Assembly: GCA_027298165.1 (NCBI GenBank)
Contig: JAPUGN010000204.1
Span: 1-6,816 of the forward strand
Reading direction: 5' to 3'
Source: Nitrospinota bacterium
Lineage (GTDB): Bacteria; Nitrospinota; Nitrospinia; Nitrospinales; Nitrospinaceae
DNA: 6,816 nucleotides
Part shown: piece by piece, positions 1 through 6,294 of the stretch
Layout of the letters: each line of letters starts with the position of its first letter
Numbering within the stretch: the stretch's first letter is position 1
The notes under the pieces: model-generated
Databases searched by the model: none
Seen by the model: the letters and a program-made list of their open reading frames with translations, nothing else
Told to the model about the DNA's origin: nothing
Position numbers and translations under genes: made by a program

Positions 1-1
1 G

Positions 2-649
2 CTGTTGCCGGTCATCAACCGCCGCAAATGCACGCTGGTGGCGATGACGGGCAACCCGGACTCCACCCTCGCCAAGCGCGCGCATTATGTGCTGAACATC
101 AGCGTGAAGGAAGAAGCCTGCTCGCATAACCTGGTCCCCACCGCCAGCACCACGGCGACGATGGCGATGGGCGACTCGCTGGCGATGGGCCTGCTCGAAA
201 AACGCGGGTTCAAGCCGGACGATTTCGCGCTCAACCATCCCGGCGGCAGTCTCGGACGCAAACTGCTGGTCACGGTGGCAGATGTGATGCACGCCGGCGA
301 CACCCTCCCCACGGTCCCGGAGAACGCGGATATCTACGCGGTGCTGACCGAAATGAGCCGCAAACGGCTGGGCACCACGCTGGTGGTCGACGGCCAGGGG
401 CAGATGCTGGGCATCATCACCGATGGCGACCTGCGCCGGTTGATGGAATCGAAGCGCGACATTGCGACCATTTCCGCCGCCGACCTGATGTCGACCGATC
501 CCAAAACCGTGCAGAAGGATGACATGGCCACCAAGGCCTTACAGATTATGGAGGAGTTTTCCATCACCTGTATTGCCGTGTCCGATGACGGCAAACAGAT
601 CGACGGCATGATCCACCTGCACGACCTCCTGCGCTCCGGCATCGCCTAG
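2..649 (+). CDS. kdsD: Arabinose-5-phosphate isomerase KdsD, 3' part (5' end outside window)
   Basis: This enzyme interconverts D-ribulose 5-phosphate and D-arabinose 5-phosphate, the first step towards Kdo for the LPS inner core, in the cytoplasm. The frame is open to the window edge, so the N-terminal part of the SIS sugar-isomerase domain is missing; the first TTG or ATG in the window is not a real start. The visible SIS end carries KEEACSHNLVPTASTTATMA and FALNHPGGSLGRKLL, which match the KdsD family. The Glu of KEEAC (113-115) and the His of NHPGG (236-238) correspond to active-site residues known from E. coli KdsD. Two CBS domains follow, one from about VADVMHAGD to ITDGDLRRLM and one from about ADLMSTDPKT to the C terminus HLHDLLRSGIA. 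This order separates it from SIS proteins that lack CBS domains. It ends in TAG directly against a palindrome; alaS follows 163 bp later on the same strand. GutQ-type paralogues have the same architecture, so the exact paralogue is slightly open. Confidence 0.93.
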   Translation: MLPVINRRKCTLVAMTGNPDSTLAKRAHYVLNISVKEEACSHNLVPTASTTATMAMGDSLAMGLLEKRGFKPDDFALNHPGGSLGRKLLVTVADVMHAGDTLPTVPENADIYAVLTEMSRKRLGTTLVVDGQGQMLGIITDGDLRRLMESKRDIATISAADLMSTDPKTVQKDDMATKALQIMEEFSITCIAVSDDGKQIDGMIHLHDLLRSGIA

Positions 650-664
650 CCAGCGTGACGCTGG
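650..664. repeat. 15 bp palindrome, left copy of an inverted pair (REP-like)
   Basis: The sequence CCAGCGTGACGCTGG has two perfect 7 bp arms around one central G. It begins at the first base after the kdsD stop codon. It is the exact reverse complement of the 15-mer at 751-765. A GC-rich palindrome straight after a gene and present twice in one gap resembles REP/BIME elements. No T-tract follows, so it is not a classical intrinsic terminator, although a hairpin here could stabilise the 3' end of the kdsD transcript. Confidence 0.6.
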
Positions 665-735
665 ACCCAACTTGGCAGGGGCGTATGGGTACAATCCACA
701 AGTTACTTTCGCCAGCTATGGTTTTATAGTTACCA

Positions 736-750
736 GCGGAGGTTCTCCGC
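736..750. repeat. Hairpin GCGGAG-GTT-CTCCGC next to the right palindrome
   Basis: This is a perfect 6 bp stem with a 3-base loop, touching the palindrome at 751-765. The two would stack as tandem hairpins in the RNA or in single-stranded DNA. The left palindrome has no equivalent hairpin beside it. There is no T-run, so termination is not supported. It may be part of the same repeat element or part of the alaS leader. Confidence 0.4.
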
Positions 751-765
751 CCAGCGTCACGCTGG
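751..765. repeat. 15 bp palindrome, right copy of an inverted pair (REP-like)
   Basis: The sequence CCAGCGTCACGCTGG is the exact reverse complement of the copy at 650-664; only the central base distinguishes the two orientations. With the left copy it bounds a 116 bp segment (650-765) that fills most of the kdsD-alaS gap, like the termini of a small non-autonomous element or a BIME. It lies 47 bp upstream of the alaS start, so it could also lie in the alaS leader. Confidence 0.6.
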
Positions 766-797
766 AAATCCCTCATCCAATCTGCTGAATATTGATA

Positions 798-812
798 TAT
801 AATTGAGGCCTT
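798..812 (+). promoter_or_regulatory. Possible -10 box and ribosome-binding site of alaS
   Basis: A consensus TATAAT sits at 798-803 and GAGG at 805-808, four bases before the alaS ATG at 813. The GAGG is a plausible ribosome-binding site and supports this start. The TATAAT lacks a recognisable -35 at 16-18 bp. If used, it would start transcription next to or beyond the GAGG and give a nearly leaderless mRNA, so the two readings conflict. Read-through from kdsD or a promoter further upstream is as likely. Confidence 0.3.
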
Positions 813-3443
813 ATGACGGGTAACGAGATACGCCAACGATTTCTGGACTTTTTCGCGGAACGCGGCCACACGGTGGTGCCGAGCGATTCGCTGGTGCCGA
901 AGAACGACCCGACCCTGCTGTTCACCAACGCGGGGATGGTGCAGTTCAAGAACGTGTTCCTCGGCCAGGAGAAGCGCGAATACACCCGCGCCGTCTCGTC
1001 GCAGAAATGCGTGCGCGCCGGGGGAAAGCACAACGATCTGGAACAGGTCGGCCGCACCGCCCGCCACCACACCTTCTTCGAGATGCTGGGCAATTTCTCC
1101 TTCGGCGACTATTTCAAGAAGGACGCCATCATCTACGCCTGGGATTTCCTGACGAAGGACATGAAGATCCCCGTGAACAAGCTTTACGCCTCGGTGTACC
1201 AGGACGACGACGAGGCGTACGAGCTGTGGAAAAAAGAAATCAAGCTGGCCGACGACCGGATTTTCCGGTTCGGCGACAAGGACAATTTCTGGGCCATGGG
1301 CCCTACCGGCCCGTGCGGTCCCTGTGCGGAAATTTTCGTCGACCAGGGCGAGGCCCTCGGCTGCGGCAAACCCACCTGCACGGTCGGGTGCGACTGCGAC
1401 CGCTACCTCGAGGTGTGGAACCTGGTATTCATGCAGTTCGACCGCGACGAGGCGGGCAAGATGACGCCGCTTCCCAACCCGTGCATCGATACCGGGATGG
1501 GACTGGAACGCCTCGCGGCCGTCGTGCAGGGCAAACCGAGCAATTACGATTCCGACATTATGATGGGGATGGTCGAGCACGCCAGCAAAATCACCGGCAA
1601 GCAGCATAACGAGAACCCGGAAACCGACGTTTCGTTGCGGGTGATCGCCGACCATGCCCGCGCCAGTACGTTCCTTATTAACGACGGCGTCTTGCCCTCC
1701 AACGAAGGCCGCGGCTATGTGCTGCGGCGGATCATGCGCCGGGCGCTGCGCCACGGCAAACTGCTGGAGCAGAAGGACCCGTTCTTTCATCACATCACCG
1801 AGGACGTGATCGCCAAGTTTCAGGACGTGTATCCCGACCTGTCGGTGAACCACGATTTCATCCAGAAGGTGGTCACCAACGAGGAGGACAATTTCAACAC
1901 GACGCTCACCGTCGGCACCCAGCGCCTCGACGAAATCCTCGATAAGATGAAGCAGGCGAAATCGACCACCATCCCCGGCAAGGAAATTTTCAAGTTGTAC
2001 GATACGTTCGGCTTCCCGGTCGACCTGGTGGAGGAGACAGCGAAGGACACCGGCTACACGCTCGACATGGACGGTTTCAACAAAGCCATGAAAGAGCAGA
2101 AGGAAAAGGCCATGACCTCGTGGAAGGGGTCCGGCGAAAGCCAAGTGGCGCCGGTGTTCAACGAGGTGCTCCAGAAAAACGGCGCGTCGGTATTCACCGG
2201 TTACGGCAATACCCACGGCGAAGGGAAAGTGGTCACTCTCATCAAAAATAAAAAGAGCGTCCAAACGGTGAAAGAAGGAGACGAGTTCGATTTACTGGTC
2301 GATCAAACTCCGTTTTACGGCGAGTCCGGCGGGCAGGTGGGCGATGCCGGACGGGCGTACAACGATCATGCTCAACTCGATATCCTGAAGACCACCAGGC
2401 CCCTGCCGAATCTGATCGTGCATCATGCCAAAGTCGTGCAGGGAACGGTGAAGGTTTCCGACCCGCTGACGCTGGAAGTGGACACGGTGAAGCGCAACGA
2501 CACCGCGCAGAATCATTCCGCGACGCACCTGTTGCACGCCGCGCTCAAGGAGGTTCTGGGCGGCCACGTCAAGCAGGGAGGATCGCTGGTAGCCCCGGAC
2601 CGGTTGCGGTTCGACTACACGCATTTCTCGCCGCTCACCGATAAAGAGCGGGCGCGCATCGAAGCGCTGGTCAACGAGAAAATCCGCGAGAACATCAAGG
2701 TGGACACCGACGAGATGGACATCTCAACCGCCCTGAAGAAAGGCGCGGTGGCCCTGTTCGGCGAGAAGTATGGCGACAGCGTGCGGGTGGTGTCGGTGTC
2801 CGGGTTCAGCAAGGAGCTGTGCGGAGGCACACACGTTTCGGCCACGGGAAATATCGGTTTCTTCAAAATCCTACAGGAGACGGGGATCGCCTCCGGCGTG
2901 CGGCGCATCGAGGCGGTGACAGGTCCGCGTGCGTACGAGCGTATCCAAAAAGAATTCGATAACCTGTCGGACATCCGTTCGCTCATCAAGGCTCAGCCGG
3001 ACGAAGAGCTGAGCAAACTGAAAAAACTCATCGAGAAAAACAAGGAGTTGGAAAAGCAGGTCGCTTCTATGAAGGAAAAATTGGTCTTGGGAAAGAAAGG
3101 TGAGGCCGAAGTTATCAAAAAGGTTGGAGATACCTCTCTCTTAGTTGAGAAGCTGGATGGAGTGGATGCGAAAACCTTGAGGTCCTTTGTGGACGATGCT
3201 AAAAACAGACTAAAGTCTGTAGTGGTGGTGGTAGGAGCGGTCGATAACGGCAAGGTACTACTCGCCGCCGGAGTGACGAAGGATTTGATGGATCGCTATC
3301 ATGCCGGGAACATCCTGAAAAAAGTGGCGGAAGTGGTCGGCGGAAGTGGCGGCGGCCGGCCGGATATGGCGCAGGCGGGAGGCTCCAAACCGGAAAAACT
3401 GGACGAGGCACTGGGGATGGTACCCTCGCTGATCCAACCCTAA
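813..3443 (+). CDS. alaS: Alanyl-tRNA synthetase (class II)
   Basis: Cytoplasmic enzyme that attaches alanine to tRNA-Ala and hydrolyses mischarged Ser- and Gly-tRNA-Ala. The 876 aa length equals the usual bacterial size. In order: the class II catalytic core (about 1-240) with motif 2 TFFEMLGNFSFGDYF at 87-101 and motif 3 GMGLERLA at 228-235; a Cys cluster in the core (C184, C189, C193, C195), common in many bacterial AlaRS and possibly zinc-binding; the tRNA-recognition region; the editing domain with HSATH (H568, H572) and CGGTH (C670, H674), the zinc-site pattern of the AlaX/AlaRS editing family; a Lys/Glu-rich coiled-coil linker at about 728-765; and the C-Ala domain with GGSGGGRPDMAQAGG at 843-857. 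All key residues are present, so it should be functional. It starts at ATG with GAGG upstream. It converges on the histidine kinase gene with only 34 bp between and no obvious terminator. Codons in about 3060-3240 are AT-richer than in the rest. Confidence 0.98.
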   Translation: MTGNEIRQRFLDFFAERGHTVVPSDSLVPKNDPTLLFTNAGMVQFKNVFLGQEKREYTRAVSSQKCVRAGGKHNDLEQVGRTARHHTFFEMLGNFSFGDYFKKDAIIYAWDFLTKDMKIPVNKLYASVYQDDDEAYELWKKEIKLADDRIFRFGDKDNFWAMGPTGPCGPCAEIFVDQGEALGCGKPTCTVGCDCDRYLEVWNLVFMQFDRDEAGKMTPLPNPCIDTGMGLERLAAVVQGKPSNYDSDIMMGMVEHASKITGKQHNENPETDVSLRVIADHARASTFLINDGVLPSNEGRGYVLRRIMRRALRHGKLLEQKDPFFHHITEDVIAKFQDVYPDLSVNHDFIQKVVTNEEDNFNTTLTVGTQRLDEILDKMKQAKSTTIPGKEIFKLYDTFGFPVDLVEETAKDTGYTLDMDGFNKAMKEQKEKAMTSWKGSGESQVAPVFNEVLQKNGASVFTGYGNTHGEGKVVTLIKNKKSVQTVKEGDEFDLLVDQTPFYGESGGQVGDAGRAYNDHAQLDILKTTRPLPNLIVHHAKVVQGTVKVSDPLTLEVDTVKRNDTAQNHSATHLLHAALKEVLGGHVKQGGSLVAPDRLRFDYTHFSPLTDKERARIEALVNEKIRENIKVDTDEMDISTALKKGAVALFGEKYGDSVRVVSVSGFSKELCGGTHVSATGNIGFFKILQETGIASGVRRIEAVTGPRAYERIQKEFDNLSDIRSLIKAQPDEELSKLKKLIEKNKELEKQVASMKEKLVLGKKGEAEVIKKVGDTSLLVEKLDGVDAKTLRSFVDDAKNRLKSVVVVVGAVDNGKVLLAAGVTKDLMDRYHAGNILKKVAEVVGGSGGGRPDMAQAGGSKPEKLDEALGMVPSLIQP

Positions 3444-3477
3444 GAGGCTGAATCGCCTGGTTCCGGGGGAGTGGGAA

Positions 3478-5403
3478 TTAGCCGCCCTCTACACTTCTTC
3501 TTATCATTTCTGTGGAATTATCTTCAAGACCCAAGAATTCCATTATTTTTTTGAGAAAAGGAATCACTTGGATAGGTTTGGTGATGTATGAATCAAATCC
3601 GGCCTCCATGGCTTTATCAATATCGGATTCCATGGCAAATGCACTTATCGCAAATATTGGAATATCTTTAGTGTCTTCGGTTTTTTTCAAATACTTCATA
3701 GCGGTTATGCCATCCATTCCCGGAAGGTTTATATCCATTAAAATCAGATCTGGTTTATGATCACGGGCCAACTCTATCCCCCGCTCAGCCCTTGGAGCGG
3801 AAATCACCTCAATATTTGGTACGGTGGAAAGAATTTGGTCAACAAGCTCCAAATTATCAGGATTGTCGTCAATATGTAGCAGTTTGAATTCTTTGGAATG
3901 CAGTTTCCCCTCTGTTATTAACCTGAGTTGCTGAACCGAAATTTCTTCCTCAGGCTCCTTAGGAACTCCTTCAAGAAACCCAATCGTAAAGCAAGTCCCT
4001 TGCCCGACAACACTTTCCATAGAAATCGTTCCCCCCATAATTTCAACAAATTTCTTGGTAATACTGAGGCCGATCCCGGTACCCTCCACCTCGTTATTAT
4101 CAGTATGGAGTCTTTCAAAAGGCAAATACAAAAGTTTCATCTTTCCCTTTGGAATACAAATACCGGTATCTTTGACCCGGATGAGCACCCTTGCAGGCTG
4201 AGAGTTCTTCGCCTCTATTTTGGTCGCACTAATTTCACAGGCTCCCTTATCCTTATTGAATTTGATGGCATTGGACAGCAAATTGAATAAAACTTGTTTT
4301 AATCGAATCCGATCGGCGAAAACGGCTAATCTGGAATTTAAATAAAAACCAAAATCAATTGTAATGTTTCTTTTTTCGGCTAAAGGACTTACCAGGACCA
4401 TGACCTCGCTGAAAATGGAATGAAGATCAACACTTTCCATGGTCAGAGAAGTTTTGCCGGATTCAATTTGCGCAAGATCCAGAATATCCTTGATGAGATC
4501 AAGTAAATGATTCCCCGCTTTAAGAATCATCCGAACTCTCGTATCTTGAATAGATTGTGATCCTTCTGAATCCATTTGAAGAAGTTGGGCAAACCCCAGG
4601 ACGGCGTTCATCGGGGTACGCAATTCATGACTCATTCGTGATAAGAATTCAGACTTGGCCTGGCTGGATTTCAATGCTTTATTGTGAGCTCTTTCCAGCT
4701 GAATATTTATTCCCTGAATTTCATGCATAGCCTTTTCATTTTTTTCGAGCATAACTTGCATTGCCTTGGCCAGGTCGCCTATCTCGTCGTTGGAATCTAT
4801 ATCAGTTCGAACATACATGTGTCCTTCAGATATTTCATGCGCCGTTTTCGTTAACCGAAGAAGCGGACGGGTGATTTTTTTGCTGATCACCAGCGACAAC
4901 CCCATTCCAAGGACCAAAATGCCCAGACATACAAAAAGAGTAACCAGTCTGTTTTTGGAAATGATATTGTTTAAGCTGATTAATGAATACCCAACCATCA
5001 GATCACCATAGTCATGGTTATTAATACTGACAGGTACAACTACGCTTAACAATTCATTCGTTTGGGAAACACGTTTTTTTGTATTTAATTTTGCACCAGC
5101 TATGGAATAATTGCTGGGATTATAAGAGGCATAGGGATCACCCGAATGATCATATACAACAATAAAAGCTACATTGGGGTCCTGTTGCACCCAGGTCAAA
5201 GCCTCTTTTATTTTTTTGAAATTATTTGATTCCCTCCCGATCGCCACTCCCAGCGCAACACTCTCCGCAATGCTTTGAACCTGCAGTTCCAGAGTATTAA
5301 GCACGATTTCCTTGTATTGCTTTGGATAATAAAAGAATACAAACACGGCAATAATCGCGAGGATTAAGGTAGTTGATGAAAAGAATTTGGTGCCGATAGA
5401 CAT
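3478..5403 (-). CDS. Membrane-bound hybrid sensor histidine kinase with C-terminal receiver
   Basis: Inner-membrane sensor (641 aa) that should autophosphorylate on His and pass phosphate to its own receiver. In order: TM helix about 9-26; periplasmic domain about 28-150 with QSIAESVALGVAIG and FIVVYDHSGDPYASY, in the style of a single Cache/PAS-like fold; TM helix about 153-174; HAMP about 175-228; HisKA with SHELRTPMNAVLGF, phospho-acceptor H259; HATPase with N-box NLLSNAIKFN (N378), G1 box DTGICIP at 412-418, F-box LPFERL, and G2 box GTGIGLSI at 441-448; receiver about 506-625 with acidic pair D512/D513, acceptor D557 in LILMDINLPGMDG, S587 and K609. The second Gly of the G1 box is Cys (codon TGT at 4156-4158), which may weaken ATP binding. 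An in-frame TAA four codons upstream (5413-5415) and the need to keep the first TM helix fix the ATG at 5403; no good Shine-Dalgarno precedes it. No Hpt or output protein is visible, so target and signal are unknown. The gene is AT-richer than alaS. Confidence 0.93.
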   Translation of the reverse strand: MSIGTKFFSSTTLILAIIAVFVFFYYPKQYKEIVLNTLELQVQSIAESVALGVAIGRESNNFKKIKEALTWVQQDPNVAFIVVYDHSGDPYASYNPSNYSIAGAKLNTKKRVSQTNELLSVVVPVSINNHDYGDLMVGYSLISLNNIISKNRLVTLFVCLGILVLGMGLSLVISKKITRPLLRLTKTAHEISEGHMYVRTDIDSNDEIGDLAKAMQVMLEKNEKAMHEIQGINIQLERAHNKALKSSQAKSEFLSRMSHELRTPMNAVLGFAQLLQMDSEGSQSIQDTRVRMILKAGNHLLDLIKDILDLAQIESGKTSLTMESVDLHSIFSEVMVLVSPLAEKRNITIDFGFYLNSRLAVFADRIRLKQVLFNLLSNAIKFNKDKGACEISATKIEAKNSQPARVLIRVKDTGICIPKGKMKLLYLPFERLHTDNNEVEGTGIGLSITKKFVEIMGGTISMESVVGQGTCFTIGFLEGVPKEPEEEISVQQLRLITEGKLHSKEFKLLHIDDNPDNLELVDQILSTVPNIEVISAPRAERGIELARDHKPDLILMDINLPGMDGITAMKYLKKTEDTKDIPIFAISAFAMESDIDKAMEAGFDSYITKPIQVIPFLKKIMEFLGLEDNSTEMIRRSVEGG

Positions 5404-5454
5404 GTAATAAAATTATTTATTAATTCAAATTAATATTAACACCCGAGAACTTGA

Positions 5455-5775
5455 TCATGGACTAACTTCAATAATTGTAACCAGAATTTTAGAGGTAAGG
5501 AACAAATCAAAATCCCCGAGAACGAATTTATTCCCGTTGTTCTGGACTTCGTATTGAACGTGACCAAAGCCAAATATTTTTAAAGTAGGAAGCAACAATC
5601 CACTCGATTTCGGTTGAATCTGGACTTGAGATAACTGGTCGATTTGCCCTCTTAGGGTTTTAATTTCATTTTCCAGTCGGTTGACTCTTTCGTCTTCTTC
5701 CGCATAGGAAAAAGAGACCCCTCCCACGAAAAAAGCAAGGAAAACAATGGTAAACATGCGGTGTTTGACGCTCAC
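5455..5775 (-). pseudogene. N-terminal remnant of a porin-like outer-membrane protein
   Basis: An open frame of 106 codons. From a GTG start it reads a basic N terminus, a hydrophobic stretch MFTIVFLAFFVGGVSFSYA (signal peptide, cleavage likely after SYA), a short coiled coil (DERVNRLENEIKTLRGQIDQ), and then LKIFGFGHVQYEVQNNG and FVLGDFDLFLTS. Signal, coiled coil, then aromatic strands ending in GDFDLFLTS resembles the start of long porin-like barrel proteins of several hundred residues. Here the frame ends soon after that motif (IIEVSP, TGA at 5455-5457), 51 bp before the kinase start, and neither other frame on this strand continues a barrel there. I infer that an internal or 3' deletion removed most of the barrel. 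A short periplasmic protein that is intact as it stands is possible but less likely. It sits directly upstream of the kinase on the same strand and would be co-transcribed, so it may once have supplied its sensory partner. Confidence 0.6.
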
Positions 5776-5782
5776 AGGTAAA

Positions 5783-5787
5783 TCCTT
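5783..5787 (-). promoter_or_regulatory. Ribosome-binding site fixing a GTG start
   Basis: On the minus strand AAGGA lies seven bases before the GTG at 5775-5773. The in-frame ATG 13 codons upstream (5814) has no Shine-Dalgarno, and the ATG six codons downstream (5757) has none either. The GTG start also gives a standard signal peptide of about 25 residues. I therefore take GTG at 5775 as the start of the outer-membrane remnant. Confidence 0.65.
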
Positions 5788-5837
5788 ATTTAAGGTGATT
5801 TGATTTACATCCAATAATTATTTTTTAGGATTCAAGT

Positions 5838-5854
5838 TATTCGGGTTTCGAATA
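5838..5854. repeat. Stem-loop TATTCG-GGTTT-CGAATA
   Basis: A perfect 6 bp inverted repeat with a 5-base spacer, 63 bp upstream of the GTG start of the outer-membrane remnant. The size and position would suit a regulator operator or a leader hairpin for the minus-strand transcript. It is short and in AT-rich DNA, so chance is a real alternative. Confidence 0.3.
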
Positions 5855-5904
5855 CCATCCGGTCGGTCTTGGAAAAATGATGATTTCCCCTATTTATCAT
5901 TGAA

Positions 5905-5916
5905 TCCTTTAACCTA
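5905..5916. repeat. 12 bp direct repeat, copy 1 (TCCTTTAACCTA)
   Basis: Identical to 6042-6053, with 125 bp between copies. On the minus strand it reads TAGGTTAAAGGA. It lies upstream of the outer-membrane remnant and could be a regulator site or the scar of a small duplication; nothing in the sequence decides this. Confidence 0.35.
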
Positions 5917-6041
5917 ATTATATTACATTTACACATATTATTACAGTAATTATAATTATCCTCCTGAAATAGGTAACCCGCCAAACCAGCTCCAAATTTG
6001 CGATACAAACCATAGGTGGAAGCAATATTTAATTGGCAGAC

Positions 6042-6053
6042 TCCTTTAACCTA
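6042..6053. repeat. 12 bp direct repeat, copy 2 (TCCTTTAACCTA)
   Basis: Exact second copy of the 12-mer at 5905-5916, in the same orientation. Flanking bases do not match beyond the 12-mer. Confidence 0.35.
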
Positions 6054-6241
6054 TTAGATATTTCATTCTTTGTATCCCGGGCTAAGAATTCCTGAGATTG
6101 CATTCCCAGGAAACGGGAGAAGACTTTGGAAGGGGTTTCCACCATGTCCTAAAGGCCCAACTCCCAAGGCCAGCCGGTTTCCGGGGATTTATTATTGCCT
6201 TCCGTTACCGTCTCATATACCCTTGGAACTACACACAACAC

Positions 6242-6278
6242 TCACTTCCCTAAAGTCCAACTCGTTAGGCGAAAGTGA
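6242..6278 (+). promoter_or_regulatory. Two-part stem-loop in the leader of the NHLP-like gene
   Basis: Nested inverted repeats: outer TCACTT (6242-6247) pairs with AAGTGA (6273-6278), and inner CCTAA (6249-6253) pairs with TTAGG (6265-6269). Together they give 11 bp with a 1x3 internal loop and an 11-base apical loop. The structure ends seven bases before the GAGGGG ribosome-binding site at 6286-6291, where it could affect translation or mRNA stability. No T-run follows, so it is not an intrinsic terminator. No known riboswitch or protein-binding motif is recognised. Confidence 0.4.
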
Positions 6279-6294
6279 ATAAAACGAGGGGAAG

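Larger units (their letters stand above)
5776..6241. other. AT-rich intergenic region without a convincing gene
   Basis: About 470 bp between the divergent outer-membrane remnant and the NHLP-like gene. The only open frame of note (TTG at 6070 to 6282, 70 codons) has no ribosome-binding site and reads as a Pro-rich string without recognisable motifs. Structures seen: an inverted repeat at 5838-5854, a 12 bp AT palindrome TAATTATAATTA at 5947-5958, a 12 bp direct repeat (5905 and 6042), and weak inverted repeats TTCCTG/CAGGAA (6089-6112) and TGGAA/TTCCA (6127-6141). A minus-strand TATAAT (5922-5917) could be a -10 for the remnant and kinase, but no good -35 accompanies it. The part after about 6070 is less AT-rich than the part before. 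Confidence 0.6.

Noticed and set aside
564..2264. 566-codon open frame on the minus strand, antisense to alaS
   Set aside because: It overlaps a fully motif-bearing alaS, is rich in His, Val, Arg and Glu as expected for the antisense of GC-rich codons, shows no domain, and crosses the kdsD end and the palindromes.
3444..3477. Terminator between the convergent alaS and kinase genes
   Set aside because: Only a 4 bp AGGC/GCCT pairing and no T-run in either direction; too weak to call.
3928..4290. 120-codon plus-strand frame antisense to the kinase
   Set aside because: It lies fully inside the HATPase-coding region of a well-supported gene and has no ribosome-binding site or motif.
5844..5856. 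GGTTTCGAATACC, similar to a tRNA T-arm (GGTTCGAATCC)
   Set aside because: One base is inserted, there is no matching acceptor or anticodon arm around it, and no longer match to the tRNA-Arg 3' end, so it is neither a tRNA fragment nor an attachment-site copy.
6070..6282. 70-codon plus-strand frame starting at TTG
   Set aside because: No ribosome-binding site, Pro-rich composition without motifs, and it runs through the inverted repeats and leader hairpin; most likely chance.
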